This document shows positions 11,332 through 23,578 of a stretch of DNA of 64,000 nucleotides, piece by piece. The number at the start of each line of letters is the position of its first letter. Positions within the stretch are counted from its first letter, which is position 1. The translations under genes and the position numbers were made by a program. The notes below the pieces were generated by a model. It had not been told where the DNA came from. It saw only the letters and a program-made list of their open reading frames with translations, and did not search any database. This stretch comes from Cercophora sp. LCS_1 (lineage: Eukaryota; Ascomycota; Sordariomycetes; Sordariales; Lasiosphaeriaceae): assembly GCA_036250225.1 (NCBI GenBank), contig JAPZLL010000025.1, forward strand, positions 124,001 through 188,000, read 5' to 3'.

Positions 11332-13729
11332 TCAGATGCCGTTCTCTAACAATAGCTCGGACTGGCCAGGGACCCAATCCTCAACTCGAGCGGACATGAT
11401 CCCCAAATAAGGCTGATCAGGCCCCTCCTCCACACACTTTTCTGCAAAACAATTCAAGCAACATGTTTCCCTGTTCAGCACACAATGCCCCCTTGAGAGA
11501 GCGAGAGCTATATTCTCCTTCACCGCCGATCCACATATCAGCGTCAGCACTGGATTAGCGCGGCGGACTCCGAACTCGGTGTCGTGCTGCGAAGCGTTCC
11601 ATCTCTGTAAAACATCGGAAAAGATGTGAAGTTCAGCATCATACGGGTGTGGTGTCTGAGTATCGTGTTCGCAATCAACCACAGTCGCCTCTATCAATCC
11701 AATGTAAGAGTCGATGGGGTTGAAGATGCGGAGCGCTTCGTTCGACTTGACGAGGAACCCCATCTGGAACGTGTCTCCGGAGTTTGAAAACACCATGCTT
11801 TCCAATGTAACTTCACTGGTGTCCAGTCGTTCTGTCGGCAGCGGGACCACTGGGGTTGGCGACCCCCTGAATCGAACCTTGGTGGATTCCTGCACCTCAA
11901 CGGCCGCAATGTCTGCTTGAATGCCAAATGGCACTCCATCGAGTTGCTGCACAGCCCAAGAGCCCTGGGGTTGGATCGGAGAGTCGAGTTGGAACCACTT
12001 GGGGGCAATCGTCATGCTTCCAATGACATGGAACAGCGTTTGCCACTTTGCTCTCGGTGGCCCAGTCGCTCGAGGGTTGGTGTCGACGACGTCGTCCATA
12101 CAAACGCCGCCGATGAACATGGACGTCATGCTTAGCCAGCTCTCCCATCTGATCTGGCCCCTTGTGGCGATGGAACCCAGCAAATTCATGACCACTTTGA
12201 CCATGCCCTTGACGGCCTGCTCGCCGGCATGTTGCGACACATCCACTGCCCCTGATGCTTCTGCCATGGCGTTGCCAATCATCAAGACCATTTCCACAAG
12301 CATAACAGTGCAAAGACAGCCGGAATTCAGTCCGTCTAGACGTTTTCGCGATTCTTCATCATCTTGATACCCCTTGCATCCGCATTCACACCGTTTTTCT
12401 ACCAGCTGGAGACCGGATCCCAGTTCTTCGTAGAGACCAACAACCTCGCTTGGCTTGTGTTGAACCATTGGCTTACTCTTCACACCCGGGCGAGACGACA
12501 GGCTCGAGCAACGTCTTGCGAGGTAAAGGAGCCGCGTCTTGACTACTTCTTGTCCGAGATCCGTTTGCAGAATGCTCGGGTTCTGCCATGAACCGAACTT
12601 TGTCTTGGAGTCGCGGACCTGTGTCAAGACAAGCCACTTACCGAGAGCCATTGGCTCAACGGGGAGCTCAATCAAGGACCGGATGATGTCTTGAGCGCAC
12701 CGATGCGCCTCGTTTCGTTCCTTTTTCGTCAGCCTCATATGCTCCGTATCGAGAGGGTTTTTGTACTGGTATAACCCCGTCCTAGCTTGGGATCGATCCG
12801 CCCCCGATCGGGCTCGAGCAGTGGCTCCCCAGCTGGAGGCAGGGTTTGGCCACTTCTCTCCCACTTTCCCACCGGAAGCAATCCTCACGCCTGGAGCGGG
12901 CTTCGAGTGCCAAGAGCCATCTAGCAACTTGCCGACAAGGTTGGTGTTAGGATCCTCACAATAGGGACTGATCATCAAGGTGCAGGCCATTTGTGCTTCG
13001 CCTAGCTGTTCGTCTAAAACAATTGTGCTGTCGAGAGAAATCGTAAGCTTCCCTTGCCAATGGTGCAAAACCCAGTCCACCACGTCAACGATGTAGCCGC
13101 TCATCTCCATGAAGATATTCAATTTCTTGCTGGACAACTCCTGTATCGACTTGACAATGTCGGGTAAATTATTCCCCATGTAGTATGCGTCGAGGCTTTG
13201 TAGTGCCTCCGGGATGCCTGTCGACTTCTGCGTTTGGTCCGTGTTGACGACGTGGAGGTGGACGCTGTCGACGAGCTTGAAGAGCACTGGTCGAATCCGG
13301 GCACTCTGTGGAAACACAAATGTCCGTCAGGATTGATGTGATGAGGTTCGGTGAGTGGTACTTCAGCAAGACTGAGATCGTGGTCCCGAGCCATCGCAGT
13401 CTTTTCTTTCATCAAACATGATGGTCCTTCCAAGAGACCCGGGAAGAACAAGTTGTAAGCCGTACAATCGACTGGTGGTCTTTTTTGACGACTCAATGAT
13501 TTCCAGTCCTCGAAGATTGGGTTGTGCTAGGTCTTGGCCAAGACTCATGGGTGTAGACAAAGGCGTTGTCGGAGATTTTCTCGCGGGAGAGCCATTTAGC
13601 ACGGTCATTTGCCGCGCTTGACGAGGCGTTTATCGCAAGCGAAACCAGGTCGAGCTTGGTGACCGTTCCAGCTAGATCGAGAGATCGGGCAGCAACATCC
13701 ATAGCGCTGACGGAAGGATTTGAGCTCAT
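11332..13729 (-). CDS. Conserved-looking hypothetical protein (3 exons)
   Basis: Exons 13729-13545, 13479-13362 and 13305-11332 join in phase to 758 residues, with introns of 65 and 56 nt. The N-terminus begins MSSNPSVSAMDVAARSLDLA, an amphipathic helix-rich start. A central basic stretch (RSGADRSQARTGLYQY) and a cysteine cluster (KRCECGCKGY) precede a segment with CLCTVMLVEMVLMIG and, near the C-terminus, CCLNCFAEKCVEEG. I do not recognise a catalytic domain. The paired Cys clusters could bind metal or form disulphides. The general appearance resembles the variable fungal proteins found around incompatibility loci, but this is only an impression. The first intron boundary (acceptor after AAAAAAG) is the least certain. 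Confidence 0.6.
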
Positions 13730-14481
13730 GGCATGAGGAAGCTGAGAAGCTGGCGATGGTTGGGTCTTCGGGACACCAGGGAAGCTGAGCTCGGAGATGC
13801 ATACAATCTGTCAAGCTTCGAGAGGAGATGACGACGGCAGCCTGGACTCGTTAGACGCGGTGCTTGATGCAAGTCTGGCCAGGCTTTTTGATGCCCGACG
13901 CCCAGCCATGCGCCATGCCAACCCCTTCCTGCAGACCAGCCACAGACTGGTACTTCGTTGGCGGAGAGACCAAGTACCCAGTCAGGTGGGTGACATAAAA
14001 GCCCGCACGCTGAACTCAGCTGAGACAGCTCCAAACGCTCTCGACCAGTAGGCTTGCTTCCCAACAAGCATACGGATGATATCTCCAGTGCTGATAATAT
14101 TCTTTCGAGGCCCGTGGAATATTGTTCGATGTCTCGGAGTAATACATCAATGCTATTTCTCGGGACAAAGCATGCCTCTGAATTTTTTGGTGTGCGGTTT
14201 ATTTTGTCGGGGACTTGCCAGTAAAATTGAGGTACCCCGCGTTGAACAGCTTGCACTGCCACCAGTCCTAGGCCTTCGAGCCTACCAAAGGGCACCGGGA
14301 CGGCCCACCGGCAACGAGTTGCCGTCCACCCGCCTGGTGACGCAACCCGCAGATCGGAATCCCATCAAGCCCACAACAGGCTTGGGACAACATCGTCCAC
14401 CACAAACCCAATCCGCGCTGAAACTTTCATCTGGCTCCCACTGAGACGTAGGGCTTCATCTCCTGAACGTCGTCAACAAAC
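13730..14481. other. Intergenic region between divergent genes
   Basis: About 750 bases separating the divergent starts of the hypothetical gene and the P450, presumably containing both promoters. A minus-strand frame of 189 codons (13726-14295) runs through it and contains a helix-like stretch around 14080-14180, but it lacks any recognised domain and has no clear splice partner, so no gene is called. Confidence 0.4.
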
Positions 14482-16135
14482 ATGGCATTGATATCCTCAA
14501 CCTTGACGTGGGGAATTCTCGCCCTCTGCGCCTATTTTCTCCATCGAAAAGTCCGCCAGAGTCCACGGAAATTGCCTCCAGGGCCCAGGCCGATTCCGCT
14601 GCTTGGAAATATACGTGACTTTCCGCCTCCGGGAGTGCCGGAGCATGAACACTGGCTCACGCACAAAGACCTGTATGGGGGAATCAGCTCCGTCACAGTC
14701 ATGGGCACGACACTTGTCATCGTCCATGACAAGAAAACGGCACACGAATTGCTCGACAAGATGGCGATCAAATCATCTGGACGCCCCGACATGGTCATGG
14801 CAAACAAGCTGTGCGGCTACGAGTCGATTGTCGTCTGTCAGGGTTACAATCCCACCTTTCGTCGGTATCGCAAGTACCTCCATCGAGAGCTTGGAACCCC
14901 GGTGTCGGCGGCGCAATTCTGTGATGTTCAGGAGCTTGGAGTTGGAAGGCAACTTGTGCGGACACTGGAGGAGCCGGAGGGGTGGTTGGAGCATTGCAAA
15001 AAGTGAGATACCGACCCTTCAAGCCCCGAGAGAAACTGACAGTCTCGATGAAAGGACTGCTGGAGCAACCGTGCTGAAGATGGCGTACGGCTACAACATA
15101 GAGCCGCAAAAGCCGGACAAACTGGTGGACTTGACCGAGAAGATGATGACCGAGTTCTCGCTCGCCGCCGCCCCGATGGCCTGGGCTGTCGATATCATCC
15201 CCGTTTTGCAATATCTTCCGGAGGGGTTTCCTGGGGCAGCCTTCAAGAAGACAGCTCGAAAATGGCGAAAGTCGATCCAAGCATCAGCACATATCCCGTA
15301 CCGCTTTGTCCGCCGTCAAATGGCTGCCACGGGCCACGGGCCGTCGTACGTCTCCAAGTTGGTTGAACAGCTCAAACAGGAGCAAGGCGGCATACTGAGC
15401 GCTGAAGACGAGGAAGCGGTCATATGGACGGCGGCTAGTCTCTACGGTGCTGCAGCCGATACAACGACAATCACGCTGACCATCTTTACCTTGGCGATGA
15501 TTCAGGACAGCGAAGTTCAGCGTAAGGCCCAGGAAGAGATCGACCGTGTCGTTGGTACAGATCGTCTTCCCACTTTCGAGGATCGGGAGAATCTGCCGTA
15601 TGTCAATGCCTTGGTCAAGGAGACGTTGAGATGGTGGCCCATTGCTCCCATGGGTTTTCCGCACACAGCCACTGAAGACATCGAGATCAACGGCCTGTTC
15701 ATTTCCAAGGGAGCGCTTATCCTCCCTGCAGTCTGGTGGTTCCTTCATGACCCGGAGGTGTATGCCGACCCGGAGCGCTTCAACCCGGATCGATTCCTGC
15801 CACCACGCAGCGAGCCAGACCCTGCAACAGAGGCCTTCGGCTATGGTCGGCGGAAATGCCCCGGCCGTTTCTTTGCGGACTCGAGCCTGTTTCTCAACAT
15901 TGCACAGTCCCTAGCGGCCTTCTATTTCGTCAAGGCTGTGACGAAGGATGGGAAGGAAGTTGAGGCGAATGTCAGGGTGAAACCTGGTATTTTAGCATAC
16001 CCGACCGAGTTCGAGTTCCAGGTAAAACCGAGGAGTGAGAAGCATGTTGAACTGGTCAAGCGACTTCAAAAGGATCATCCTTGGGAGGAGAGTGACGCTG
16101 AGCATCTCGAGAGTGTGGAAGGGTTTGAAGAATGA
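14482..16135 (+). CDS. Cytochrome P450 monooxygenase (2 exons)
   Basis: Exons 14482-15002 and 15055-16135, with a 52-nt intron, give 533 residues, a normal P450 length. An N-terminal membrane anchor (TLTWGILALCAYFL) is followed by the proline hinge KLPPGPRPIPLLGN. Helix I carries GAAADTTT, helix K the ETLR (ExxR) pair, and the heme loop is FGYGRRKCPGR with the axial Cys near residue 442. All essential P450 motifs are present. The enzyme should sit on the ER and take electrons from P450 reductase. The overall look resembles fungal P450s of the O-methylsterigmatocystin oxidoreductase type, but no polyketide or other backbone gene lies nearby, so a secondary-metabolite role is not supported by context. 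The substrate is unknown. Confidence 0.93.
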
Positions 16136-16221
16136 GGAATTTCTCACAATCTATTTCTTTCCTCTGTCCTTTTTCTATTCCTTTAGTAGAGCAATGAAAG
16201 TCCGCGACGAACTGGGCATAA

Positions 16222-16893
16222 TCCGAATGCAATGCAAGTGGCTACAACGGGAAGCCCTTCAGCTTCCTGGACCTCCCCGGCGGAATCAGAAACCAAATCT
16301 ACGGCCACCTCTGTGGGTTTTCCGAGGATTTCGACGACGATCTCGCTTATGACACCCCGCTGCACATTCACGATGCAAGGCGAGCAAACGGCCTCCTGTC
16401 GTTGATGCGTGCAAACCGGCGTATGACTCCCTATTCTCCAGGTACCGTCGGCATGTCGACTTACCTTCACATCCCAGAATTCAATGCCGAAACAACGCCC
16501 CTCCTATAATCCTCGCAGTACCGTTTCTGGAGCCGGTCTAGGTTCAACCTCGACGGCGCTCTTCACGTTCTCCGCGACGACGGGCCCACCCGCCACCTCC
16601 GCCAAGTACCCCTCCACTACCAAAGCCGGTAGCCAGACCAGCTGCAATGGGTGCACTCCATGCTCTGCACGCTCGCTTGAAATGCGCGACAGCTGGAACG
16701 GCTATATATTTGCTCCGTTTCTGGATATAACCCGACATTCTCCGGGCAGATAGAAGAATTTGATATCTTGGATACTTACTCGTGGGTTGACCCGCCGCTG
16801 TTGCTACCTCCAAAGCTGATGAGGAATAGCACTCTCGCGATGGACGCGGAACTATTTTTGGAGGTTCTTTTCCCGGGCGATTCAACTTCGTAA
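16222..16893 (+). pseudogene. Broken 2EXR/F-box-like fungal gene
   Basis: One plus-strand frame reads as protein from about 16222 to 16893 but contains three stop codons: TAA at 16507, TAG at 16630 and TGA at 16678. The opening segment FSFLDLPGGIRNQIYGHLCG matches the FLxLPxEIRNxIY motif typical of fungal 2EXR/F-box-like proteins. The frame ends with LFLEVLFPGDSTS and a TAA. No frameshift is needed to keep the frame, so decay is by point mutation only. It lies directly downstream of the P450 on the same strand, with no obvious promoter or start codon; a further in-frame TAA at 16219 closes it upstream. No expression is expected. Confidence 0.6.
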
Positions 16894-17173
16894 ACGCCAC
16901 CGAGCGGGGTGTGCAGGCGGAAGGGTGTGGTCAGTCAGGTGGACATTTCCAAAGCCTTCCCTTGAAGTAAAGGAATGACCGTGCTCAGGGCAGAGCCACC
17001 AATATCGCCCACCCCATCTTGCACGATCTCCCTGCTGGCCTCTGGCCAGAGCCCTTTCCTTTCTGACACAAGTGCCCTGTCAGGCCATCAAGCCTGCCAG
17101 CGCGCTACATTAATTAAACGTACTGAGAGCTCGGATAATTCTTTACAGAGAACTAACGGGTAAATCAACCTCA
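16894..17173. other. Gene-free spacer with weak similarity to 23.6 kb
   Basis: Short spacer without a gene. Bases near 17041-17070 (CTGGCCAG, then CCCTTTCCTTTCTGACA) resemble a stretch near 23582-23617, suggesting scraps of one dispersed element. The match is short and imperfect. Confidence 0.3.
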
Positions 17174-17554
17174 TCACAAACACGACGTCCCCATCTGTAG
17201 CAGTGTTCGTCGGGATATTCCAGAGCTGGGCTCTTTGAGCAACTGGACCTTGACCGGTGGAGGCGGTTGAAAAGATGGATGACCAACAGCGGATATCTCA
17301 AGCCATCGGATGTGGCAAGTCATCGTATCGGTTGAGTAGCTCCAGCTGCGATCATCGCTGAAGCCGATCTGGACTGAGAGATCATGAGTCGATGCCGTTG
17401 TTAGGGCCAGTGCTTGCCAGCAGAACCTGCAAAAATGGCAATCGTTGGCGTCTGAAAGAGGGAATATTCGACGGGATGGTAGCTGGCCGGTCTTCAGGAT
17501 ACAAACGGGATCCATAACAGAACAAGACTCGCAGAGAGGTAGGTGTTGAGTCAA
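17174..17554 (-). pseudogene. HET-protein N-terminal relic
   Basis: A 126-codon frame starts with a short Cys-rich region: LCESC, then SDANDCHFCRFCWQAL. The pattern CxxC...GC/DCxxCxxC just upstream of a HET domain is common at the N-terminus of large fungal HET proteins. No HET domain follows in any frame before the stop at 17174, so this looks like an amputated gene start. It is divergent from the intact HET-NLR gene that begins 440 bases away. It could alternatively be a small expressed protein, but the length and abrupt end favour a relic. Confidence 0.4.
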
Positions 17555-17997
17555 TCAGTTCTTCTGTGGTGTTAGCCGACAACCGCCGCGGCTCCCGGGA
17601 TCCGTTTCGTGTCGCTCTGAAGAGGCCCAGATGATTCCCAACCACCACAGCCCACCAATCACAACCACCCACCATCTGTGCGGTTGGCGCGAAGCGCCGC
17701 TGGTGGGAGACGCGTGCTCAAAAAGTGGGGGCTGTGCTTGCAGGGATAAATTTTAGCTCAGCACTTTGTGGACTGGCAAGACTGGGAGCCTGATCAGAGA
17801 GCGCATTGACGCAAACCCCTGGTTTCAGCTGGGGACTAGCTCTTGGGTTTCCTTTATCGTACGCAGATTCGATTCAAGGCAGCAACCTCAGACTCTCCTG
17901 CACCTTAACCGCTCCTCTGCAACAACCCGCAACCCGATCGATTCAATCGTGCGGTCAATCCGACAGACATCTTCCGATACAAACCCGCCTCAGAGCC
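17555..17997. other. Presumed promoter of the HET-NLR gene
   Basis: The reading frame of the downstream gene is open back to 17806, but the protein-like sequence begins at the Met at 17998, which starts directly before the HET motifs. The stretch 17680-17997 probably carries promoter and 5' UTR. Confidence 0.4.
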
Positions 17998-20916
17998 ATG
18001 AGGCTCCTCGAATGCAGCGACGGCAAATTTTACCTGACCAAGGACTTTCTTGAACAAGATGCGCCCGAATACGCCATTCTCTCCCACGTCTGGGGCGCAG
18101 ATACCGAAGAGGTCACGTACTCTGATGTCGTAGACGGCACCGGAGGGCTCAAATACGGATGGAAAAAGATCAGGTTTTGCGCCGAGCAGGCGAAACGCGA
18201 CGGTCTGAAGTACTTCTGGGTTGATACCTGCTGTATCGACAAATCAGACCTCAATGAGCTATCCAGGTCCATTAATTCCATGTTTCGGTGGTACCAAAAC
18301 GCAACTCGGTGCTACGTATACCTCCCAGGGATTTTCGCTGCAAATATGGAAGCAAATATGGAAGGAGTCCAGCGAAGCAACACTGTCCAGGACCCGATGT
18401 TTCGATCGCACCTGTGGTTCACCCGCGGGTGGACACTTCAAGAGCTTGTGGCTCCGTCATCGGTCGAATTCTTCACAGAGGATGGCCAGCGTCTAGGCGA
18501 TAAAAGATCTCTGGAGCAACAGGTTAGCGAGATTACCGGTATTTCTGTTTCGGTGCTCCGGGGAACTGCGCTTTCCGAGTTTAGCGTCGAGGAGCGGTTT
18601 AAGTGGGCTGAGAGAAGACAGACCACTCATGAAGAGGACTGGGCCTACTGCCTATTGGGGATTTTTGGTATATTCATGCCACTTATTTATGGAGAAGGCA
18701 AGACACATGCAGTTCGCAGGCTCAGGAAAGAGATCACCGATGCTATGAATAATGGTTCTAGAGAAACGATGGGCTCTCAAGGTATTTGCTCTCTCTTTTT
18801 CCGATGTCAGCAGTAAAGCGCGCGACCAACTGACATTTCCCAAGTCAGCAACAAAAATGCCATTTGGATGGTGCCCTTTGAGCGAAATGCATCCTTCACT
18901 GGCCGTGAAGCCGAGTTGAGAAGACTCCGCCAGTTACTTGCAACCACCAATAACAATAATAGGAGGACCTCGAAGGTTGCAGTCACGGGTCTCGGAGGGG
19001 TCGGCAAAACACAGCTTGCCCTTGAGTTCCTCCATCTGATGAGGGGCGAGATGCCAGACTGCTCCATATTCTGGCTGGCCGCCACGAGCAAGGAGGCTCT
19101 AGACCAGTCATTTTTCAACATGGCCCAGAGGCTGGGCCTACCTGGTTGCGACAGCCCCGAGACTGATGTCAAAGGACTCGTGCAAACGCACCTAACTGAT
19201 GAGTTTGCCGGGAAGTGGCTCCTGGCCTTTGATAACGCCGACGACATTGGAATCTGGCTCCAAAGTTCCGATGGGAAGAAACCCGGACGTCTGGTTGATT
19301 ACCTTCCAAAGAGCGACCGCGGATCCATCCTCTTTACCACACGGGACAAAAAGGCTGCAGTGGCCCTCGCGGGTTCCAACGTGATACAACTCTCAGAGAT
19401 GGACGAAGCAGGGAGCGAGACACTGCTGCGGAAGCACTTGATTGACGGGGATATCGACGACACCCAGGAAGACATCAGTGCCCTGCTCTCCCGTCTTACC
19501 TACCTTCCGCTGGCCATTGTCCAGGCAGCAGCATATATAAACGCCAATGGAACCTCCTTGGGGGTCTATCTCTCTCTTCTTGGGGAGGCGCAAGAAGAGG
19601 ACATCATTGAGCTTCTCAGCGAAGACTTTGAGGACGACACTCGGTACCCCCATGTAGCCAACGCAGTGGCCACAACTTGGTTGATATCATTCGAGCAAAT
19701 ACGGAAAACGGACCCCCTCGCTGCAGAATATCTTTGCCTGATGGCTTGCGTGGAATCAAAGGACATTCCACAAACCCTGCTCCCAACTGGCCCATCTCGG
19801 AAACAAGGGGCGGACGCCATGGGGACGCTCAAAGGCTACTCCTTCATTGCGATGCAGCCTGCAAACTCGGCCTTTACCATTCATCGTTTGGTACATCTGG
19901 CCACGAGGAACTGGCTGCGGAAAGGAGGGTTGATGTCTACTTGGGAACGCAAGGCTTCAAAAAGATTGTGCGAGGTGGTCGGACGTGTTGAACCAGGCGG
20001 GAGAGGGGTGTGGAAGCCATTTCTGCCCCACATTCATCACGTACTCGCGTCAAGCCGATCTAAAGAGGATGTTGATCCTTGGCTGTTGAATACTTATGGG
20101 TTGTGCCTTCAATGTGAAGGCCGGCCCTGGGAAGCCGTGGCGGCCTTCGAGCGGGCCGTGCAGGTCAACACAACAACACTTGGGCCCGAGCACGAAGATA
20201 CGCTCAGGCTTACCCTCGAACTGGCTCTGGGATACCGCCAGCTGGATCGGTGGGGGGAGTGTGAGAAGCTGTGCACTAGATTATGGGAGCCCCTACAAAC
20301 GCATCCTGACCTAGCGGTAAAGCGGGACCTCTTTTCTCTCCGAGGCACCGTGTTGATGCAACAGGGCCGCGTAGCAGAGGCAGAGAAGCCGCTGGCTCGG
20401 ATTTTTGAAATGTACAAGTCGGCATACGGGGTCGATTGCCTTGAAACCATCACAAGTATGCTCGAGCTTTCTTCCGTCTATCTGCGGGCGGGTCGGTGCG
20501 CAAAAGCAGAGAATTTACTGGCCCAGGTGGTGGAGGCGGGCGAGCGGGTGCTTGGTATTGACCATCCTATCACGATGGACGGCGTGACGCGGATGGCGTT
20601 TAGGTACCAGGACAGGGGTGAATGGGACGAGGCTGAAAGGTTGTTAATACATGTTGCAGAAATCATGAAGCGGAAATATGGTGAGGGCCACATCTGGACT
20701 GCTATGGCTATAGTTGACCTTGCCCAAGTTTGGAAGCGGCAGGGACGTCTCGAGGAGGCTATCACATCGTTGCAGGGCTGTGTAGATTGCATGGTATTGG
20801 TCTGGGGTCCTGATGACGTGGTAACAGTGAGGTGGAGAAAGCAACTGACAGAATGGCAGCTGGAGGAAAGACGAAGCAGTTGGCTAAGTTTCTTTCGGGC
20901 CATATGGTTCGGATAG
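17998..20916 (+). CDS. HET / NB-ARC / TPR NOD-like receptor (2 exons)
   Basis: Exons 17998-18781 and 18845-20916, with a 63-nt intron, give 951 residues. Residues 1-255 form a HET domain of the HET-D/E type, with YAILSHVWG, KYFWVDTCCIDK, FTRGWTLQELVAP and EEDWAYCLLGIFGIFMPLIYGEG in the usual order. After a linker comes an NB-ARC nucleotide-binding domain: P-loop GLGGVGKTQLALEF, Walker B WLLAFDNADD, sensor GSILFTTRD and a GxPLA-like YLPLAIVQAAAY. The C-terminal third is made of kinesin-light-chain-like TPR units, for example AVAAFERAV and TTLGPEHEDTL. This is a complete fungal NLR: the HET domain is the death effector, NB-ARC the switch and TPR the sensor, as established for vegetative incompatibility proteins. 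The trigger is unknown. The start was chosen at the Met adjoining the HET motifs. Confidence 0.92.
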
Positions 20917-22169
20917 GTACTACAGAAAACCATCGACAAGCTATTCATCAACCTGTTTTCAATGTCTTTTAGTGCCAAAACTTCAGGTATTACCCGTCCC
21001 TTTTCATCTTTTCTCTGGATAACAGGTGGAAAATTCCGCCCAGGATTGGGGACTTTTGTTTCAACAGGATCTTCCGTTGAGCAGTTGCAGCTCATTCAAC
21101 TGTGGCCTAATAAACGTGCTCGTAATCAGTAATCCGGTGACAGGGTTGATTGGCTGGCTAGCCATTTGTTTCGGCTAGACGCTATTCCTTGGCACGGCGA
21201 TGTTTACGTCGGGATTCGAAAGCACTTTTCCTGAGCAATTTTCATGAGACATTACAGTAGTTAAGAGACAGCATTGCTCTTCTACCAGGCGTAACGCACT
21301 AATCTAGAGTGTAACAGCCTAGATATATGAGACGAATCTAGGCTTACGAAATTTCCTTTTTCGTTTGTAGTCCTGAGCTGGGGTGAGCCGTGCCTGATTT
21401 GCCCTGATCTTGCCCTGATTCTTCCCTAAGCTAGGGTGATCTTTACACTACCGCCACATATTCTTAGTAGCCTATTACAGCCTGCCCTAGATATACTGAG
21501 GTTTCAAAACACCCACCGGGAAAGACAAAGTTTCCCTGGCCTAGTAAGTGACTTGAGCTGGCGCTAAACAGTGCCGGGGGCAAGCAGACTGCTGACGATT
21601 TCATGCTCGCCTGTTGCCACGGCGAACCAAGAGGAGTTGCCGCCGCTCGCGTTGACGGGCGCGGTGGCACGATGACTGTTCCGGCTGCAAGGAGAATTGC
21701 ACGCCGCCGCAGGACTGTGCGGTGCTTGTGTTGACGGGCTAGATGGCATAGTTGGCGGCCTAGTTCTAGTTGAGTCGCGGTGAGGTCCAGCTCCTGAAGC
21801 CTAACACGATGGCACGGCTCGGACTTTTCGGTGTCCGGGCCCATGACGCCGTTATTAACATGATGCCGCTGACGATGGCGGTGCGATATACGATCCTGGC
21901 TTACAGGCTGCCGAAGGGTGGTTGCTGTTTGTGGTGGAGGATCCACTGCATTTGCCGAAACCTTCAGTAAAGTCATCAACGCCTGACCCCTTGATAAGCC
22001 GGTGAAGCCGAGAAAGAGACCTCGTTTTTGTTGACGGATGGCGTAAGGGCAGTCGTGATAGTTCCCTGGGAGTTGTTGACCGGAAGTTGCCCTGGAACGC
22101 CATCGAGCCGGGCGTCCGACGTAGTGATCTCGACGTCTTTGCTGATGGCGCCTCCAATCCCGGTGGCAA
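20917..22169. other. Gene-free region at edge of repeat island
   Basis: No gene supported. Bases 21377-21424 carry a short repeated phrase (GCCTGATTTGCCCTGATC, then TTGCCCTGATTC). Minus-strand open frames at 21464-22433 have skewed composition and no domains; they look like shadows of a decayed plus-strand gene. Confidence 0.4.
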
Positions 22170-22770
22170 TGAAGTCGTCTCATGAATGTGACGAATCGTT
22201 GTGAGCTGAAGAGCGCAACACCTGGAGTATGTTTGGGTCGACGATCCATGCGAGGTCTGTAAAGGCATTGGCCGGCGCTCTGGGCATGGCAACTGTGGTT
22301 GGCACCACGGCGACGGGCAACTCGGGAGCAGTCTCATACAGCTCGCAACCCGAGCACGGGCATGTGAATCAACAGTATCCATCCCCTGATCTCTACCGCC
22401 GACTACATCACGTTGAAGGCATACACCACACACGTCCCGCTCGTCGACTCCGATAATGTGCCGCAGCCCCGCGCGTACACCACCTTAGCTTTCTCGGCGA
22501 ACTGTTCGCTTAGCATCAACGGCACGGCCGTGTCTGTGTCTGTATCAACTAGCGACTCAGTAATTCTCACGACGGACACCGGCGGCTATGTCAGTGTCAT
22601 TCACACAGTATCGAGCCTTACCACTCCCAGACTGACCCTGGCACTGCCTGACGGCTCTCTGAGCCGACCCCAACAGTGCCGTAATCAAAGCTCTTGCCTG
22701 CATCATATGCCCGGACCATCTCACGAATGCTACTTACACAGACGGCAAAGGCCAGACGCAAAAGTATAAA
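22170..22770 (+). pseudogene. Degenerate coding relic, Ser/Thr-rich beta-like
   Basis: The plus-strand frame around 22390-22640 is protein-like: ADYITLKAYTTHVPLVDS, then AYTTLAFSANCSLSING and VSTSDSVILTTDTGGYVSVI. It suggests a beta-rich repeat domain of a large extracellular or surface-type fungal protein. It has no start, no 3' continuation and lies beside the AT-rich island, so it looks like a gene fragment. The family is not identified. Confidence 0.35.
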
Positions 22771-23138
22771 CAACAACTAGACAAAACACGCAGACCTGTA
22801 TTCACAGTTCCGATCCGTATAAGGCCCCTTCAGATCTAGAACTTCCCCCTATTAATTACTACAACCTCTTACCCTAAGTAACCCCTCTTAATTATACCGA
22901 TAATTACAATTGCACTAAGAATACCCTCCCTCGTTAGTATATTTTAGCATGAGCACTAGCCATAGGATACTAAAACGCTATACCTTATTTTACTATATCT
23001 AAATTATTAAGTACAAAACCTATCGCGGTATAAAGGCCCGTTACACCTTGCTCCTAGTAGTAATATATTATATAGTTTGTATTTTAAAAGAGTATTACAT
23101 TAGCTATTAGGTATTTACTACCTTTTTCCTTAAGCGCT

Positions 23139-23560
23139 TGTTACGGCCTGCTCCAGGGGGCTGGCAAAGACAGGGCGTAATGGTGGACACAGAGTCCAAT
23201 TGCCTAGGGTCAGGGAGGGAAGATGACTGGTCGAAGGCTAACAATTCTCACAGGTACACTGTTAAGCAGACTGTAGAATCAGAGGCTCTAAGCGATAATT
23301 CTTACTAAGGTAGTGCTTAAGAACAATATAATTATTAGCGTGAGGAACTAGGAGGGTCTCTTACCCATCACAGACGTAATGTCGGTATTTATATTACTAA
23401 GGTTTTAGGTAACTTATACCTAATCACTTCCCTGCCCTTAATTACTGGGTAATTAAGAGATGCTTAGTAATTAAGTCTAATTACTGTAATTACTAGTATC
23501 CTAAAGTCCGTTTCGTTCAGCTCCGATCAGCTTCATTCAGCTCCGACCAGCCGTATTACA
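23139..23560. repeat. Putative solo LTR of a retrotransposon
   Basis: A 422-bp unit begins TGTTACGGCC and ends CGTATTACA, giving the TG...CA ends of an LTR and partly complementary termini (TGTTAC against GTATTACA). It has AT-rich internal sequence and, near its end, a repeated CGTTCAGCTCCGATCAG / CATTCAGCTCCGACCAG phrase. No flanking 5-bp target duplication is visible (GCGCT on the left, CCAAA on the right), and no gag or pol frame is present. It is therefore either a solo LTR with decayed flanks or a chance resemblance. Confidence 0.4.
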
Positions 23561-23578
23561 CCAAACTCCGACGGATAG

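Noticed and set aside
13726..14295. 189-codon minus-strand frame as an extra gene or upstream exon
   Set aside because: Part of it looks helical, but it has no domain and no phase-matching splice to the gene at 11332-13729.
14482..16135. P450 as part of a secondary-metabolite cluster
   Set aside because: No polyketide synthase, NRPS, terpene cyclase or cluster regulator is within reach; the nearest methyltransferase is 18 kb away.
21464..22433. Long minus-strand frames suggesting a 190-260-residue protein
   Set aside because: Composition is skewed (many Ser, Pro, Arg), there are no domains, and the plus strand of the same stretch holds the protein-like sequence.
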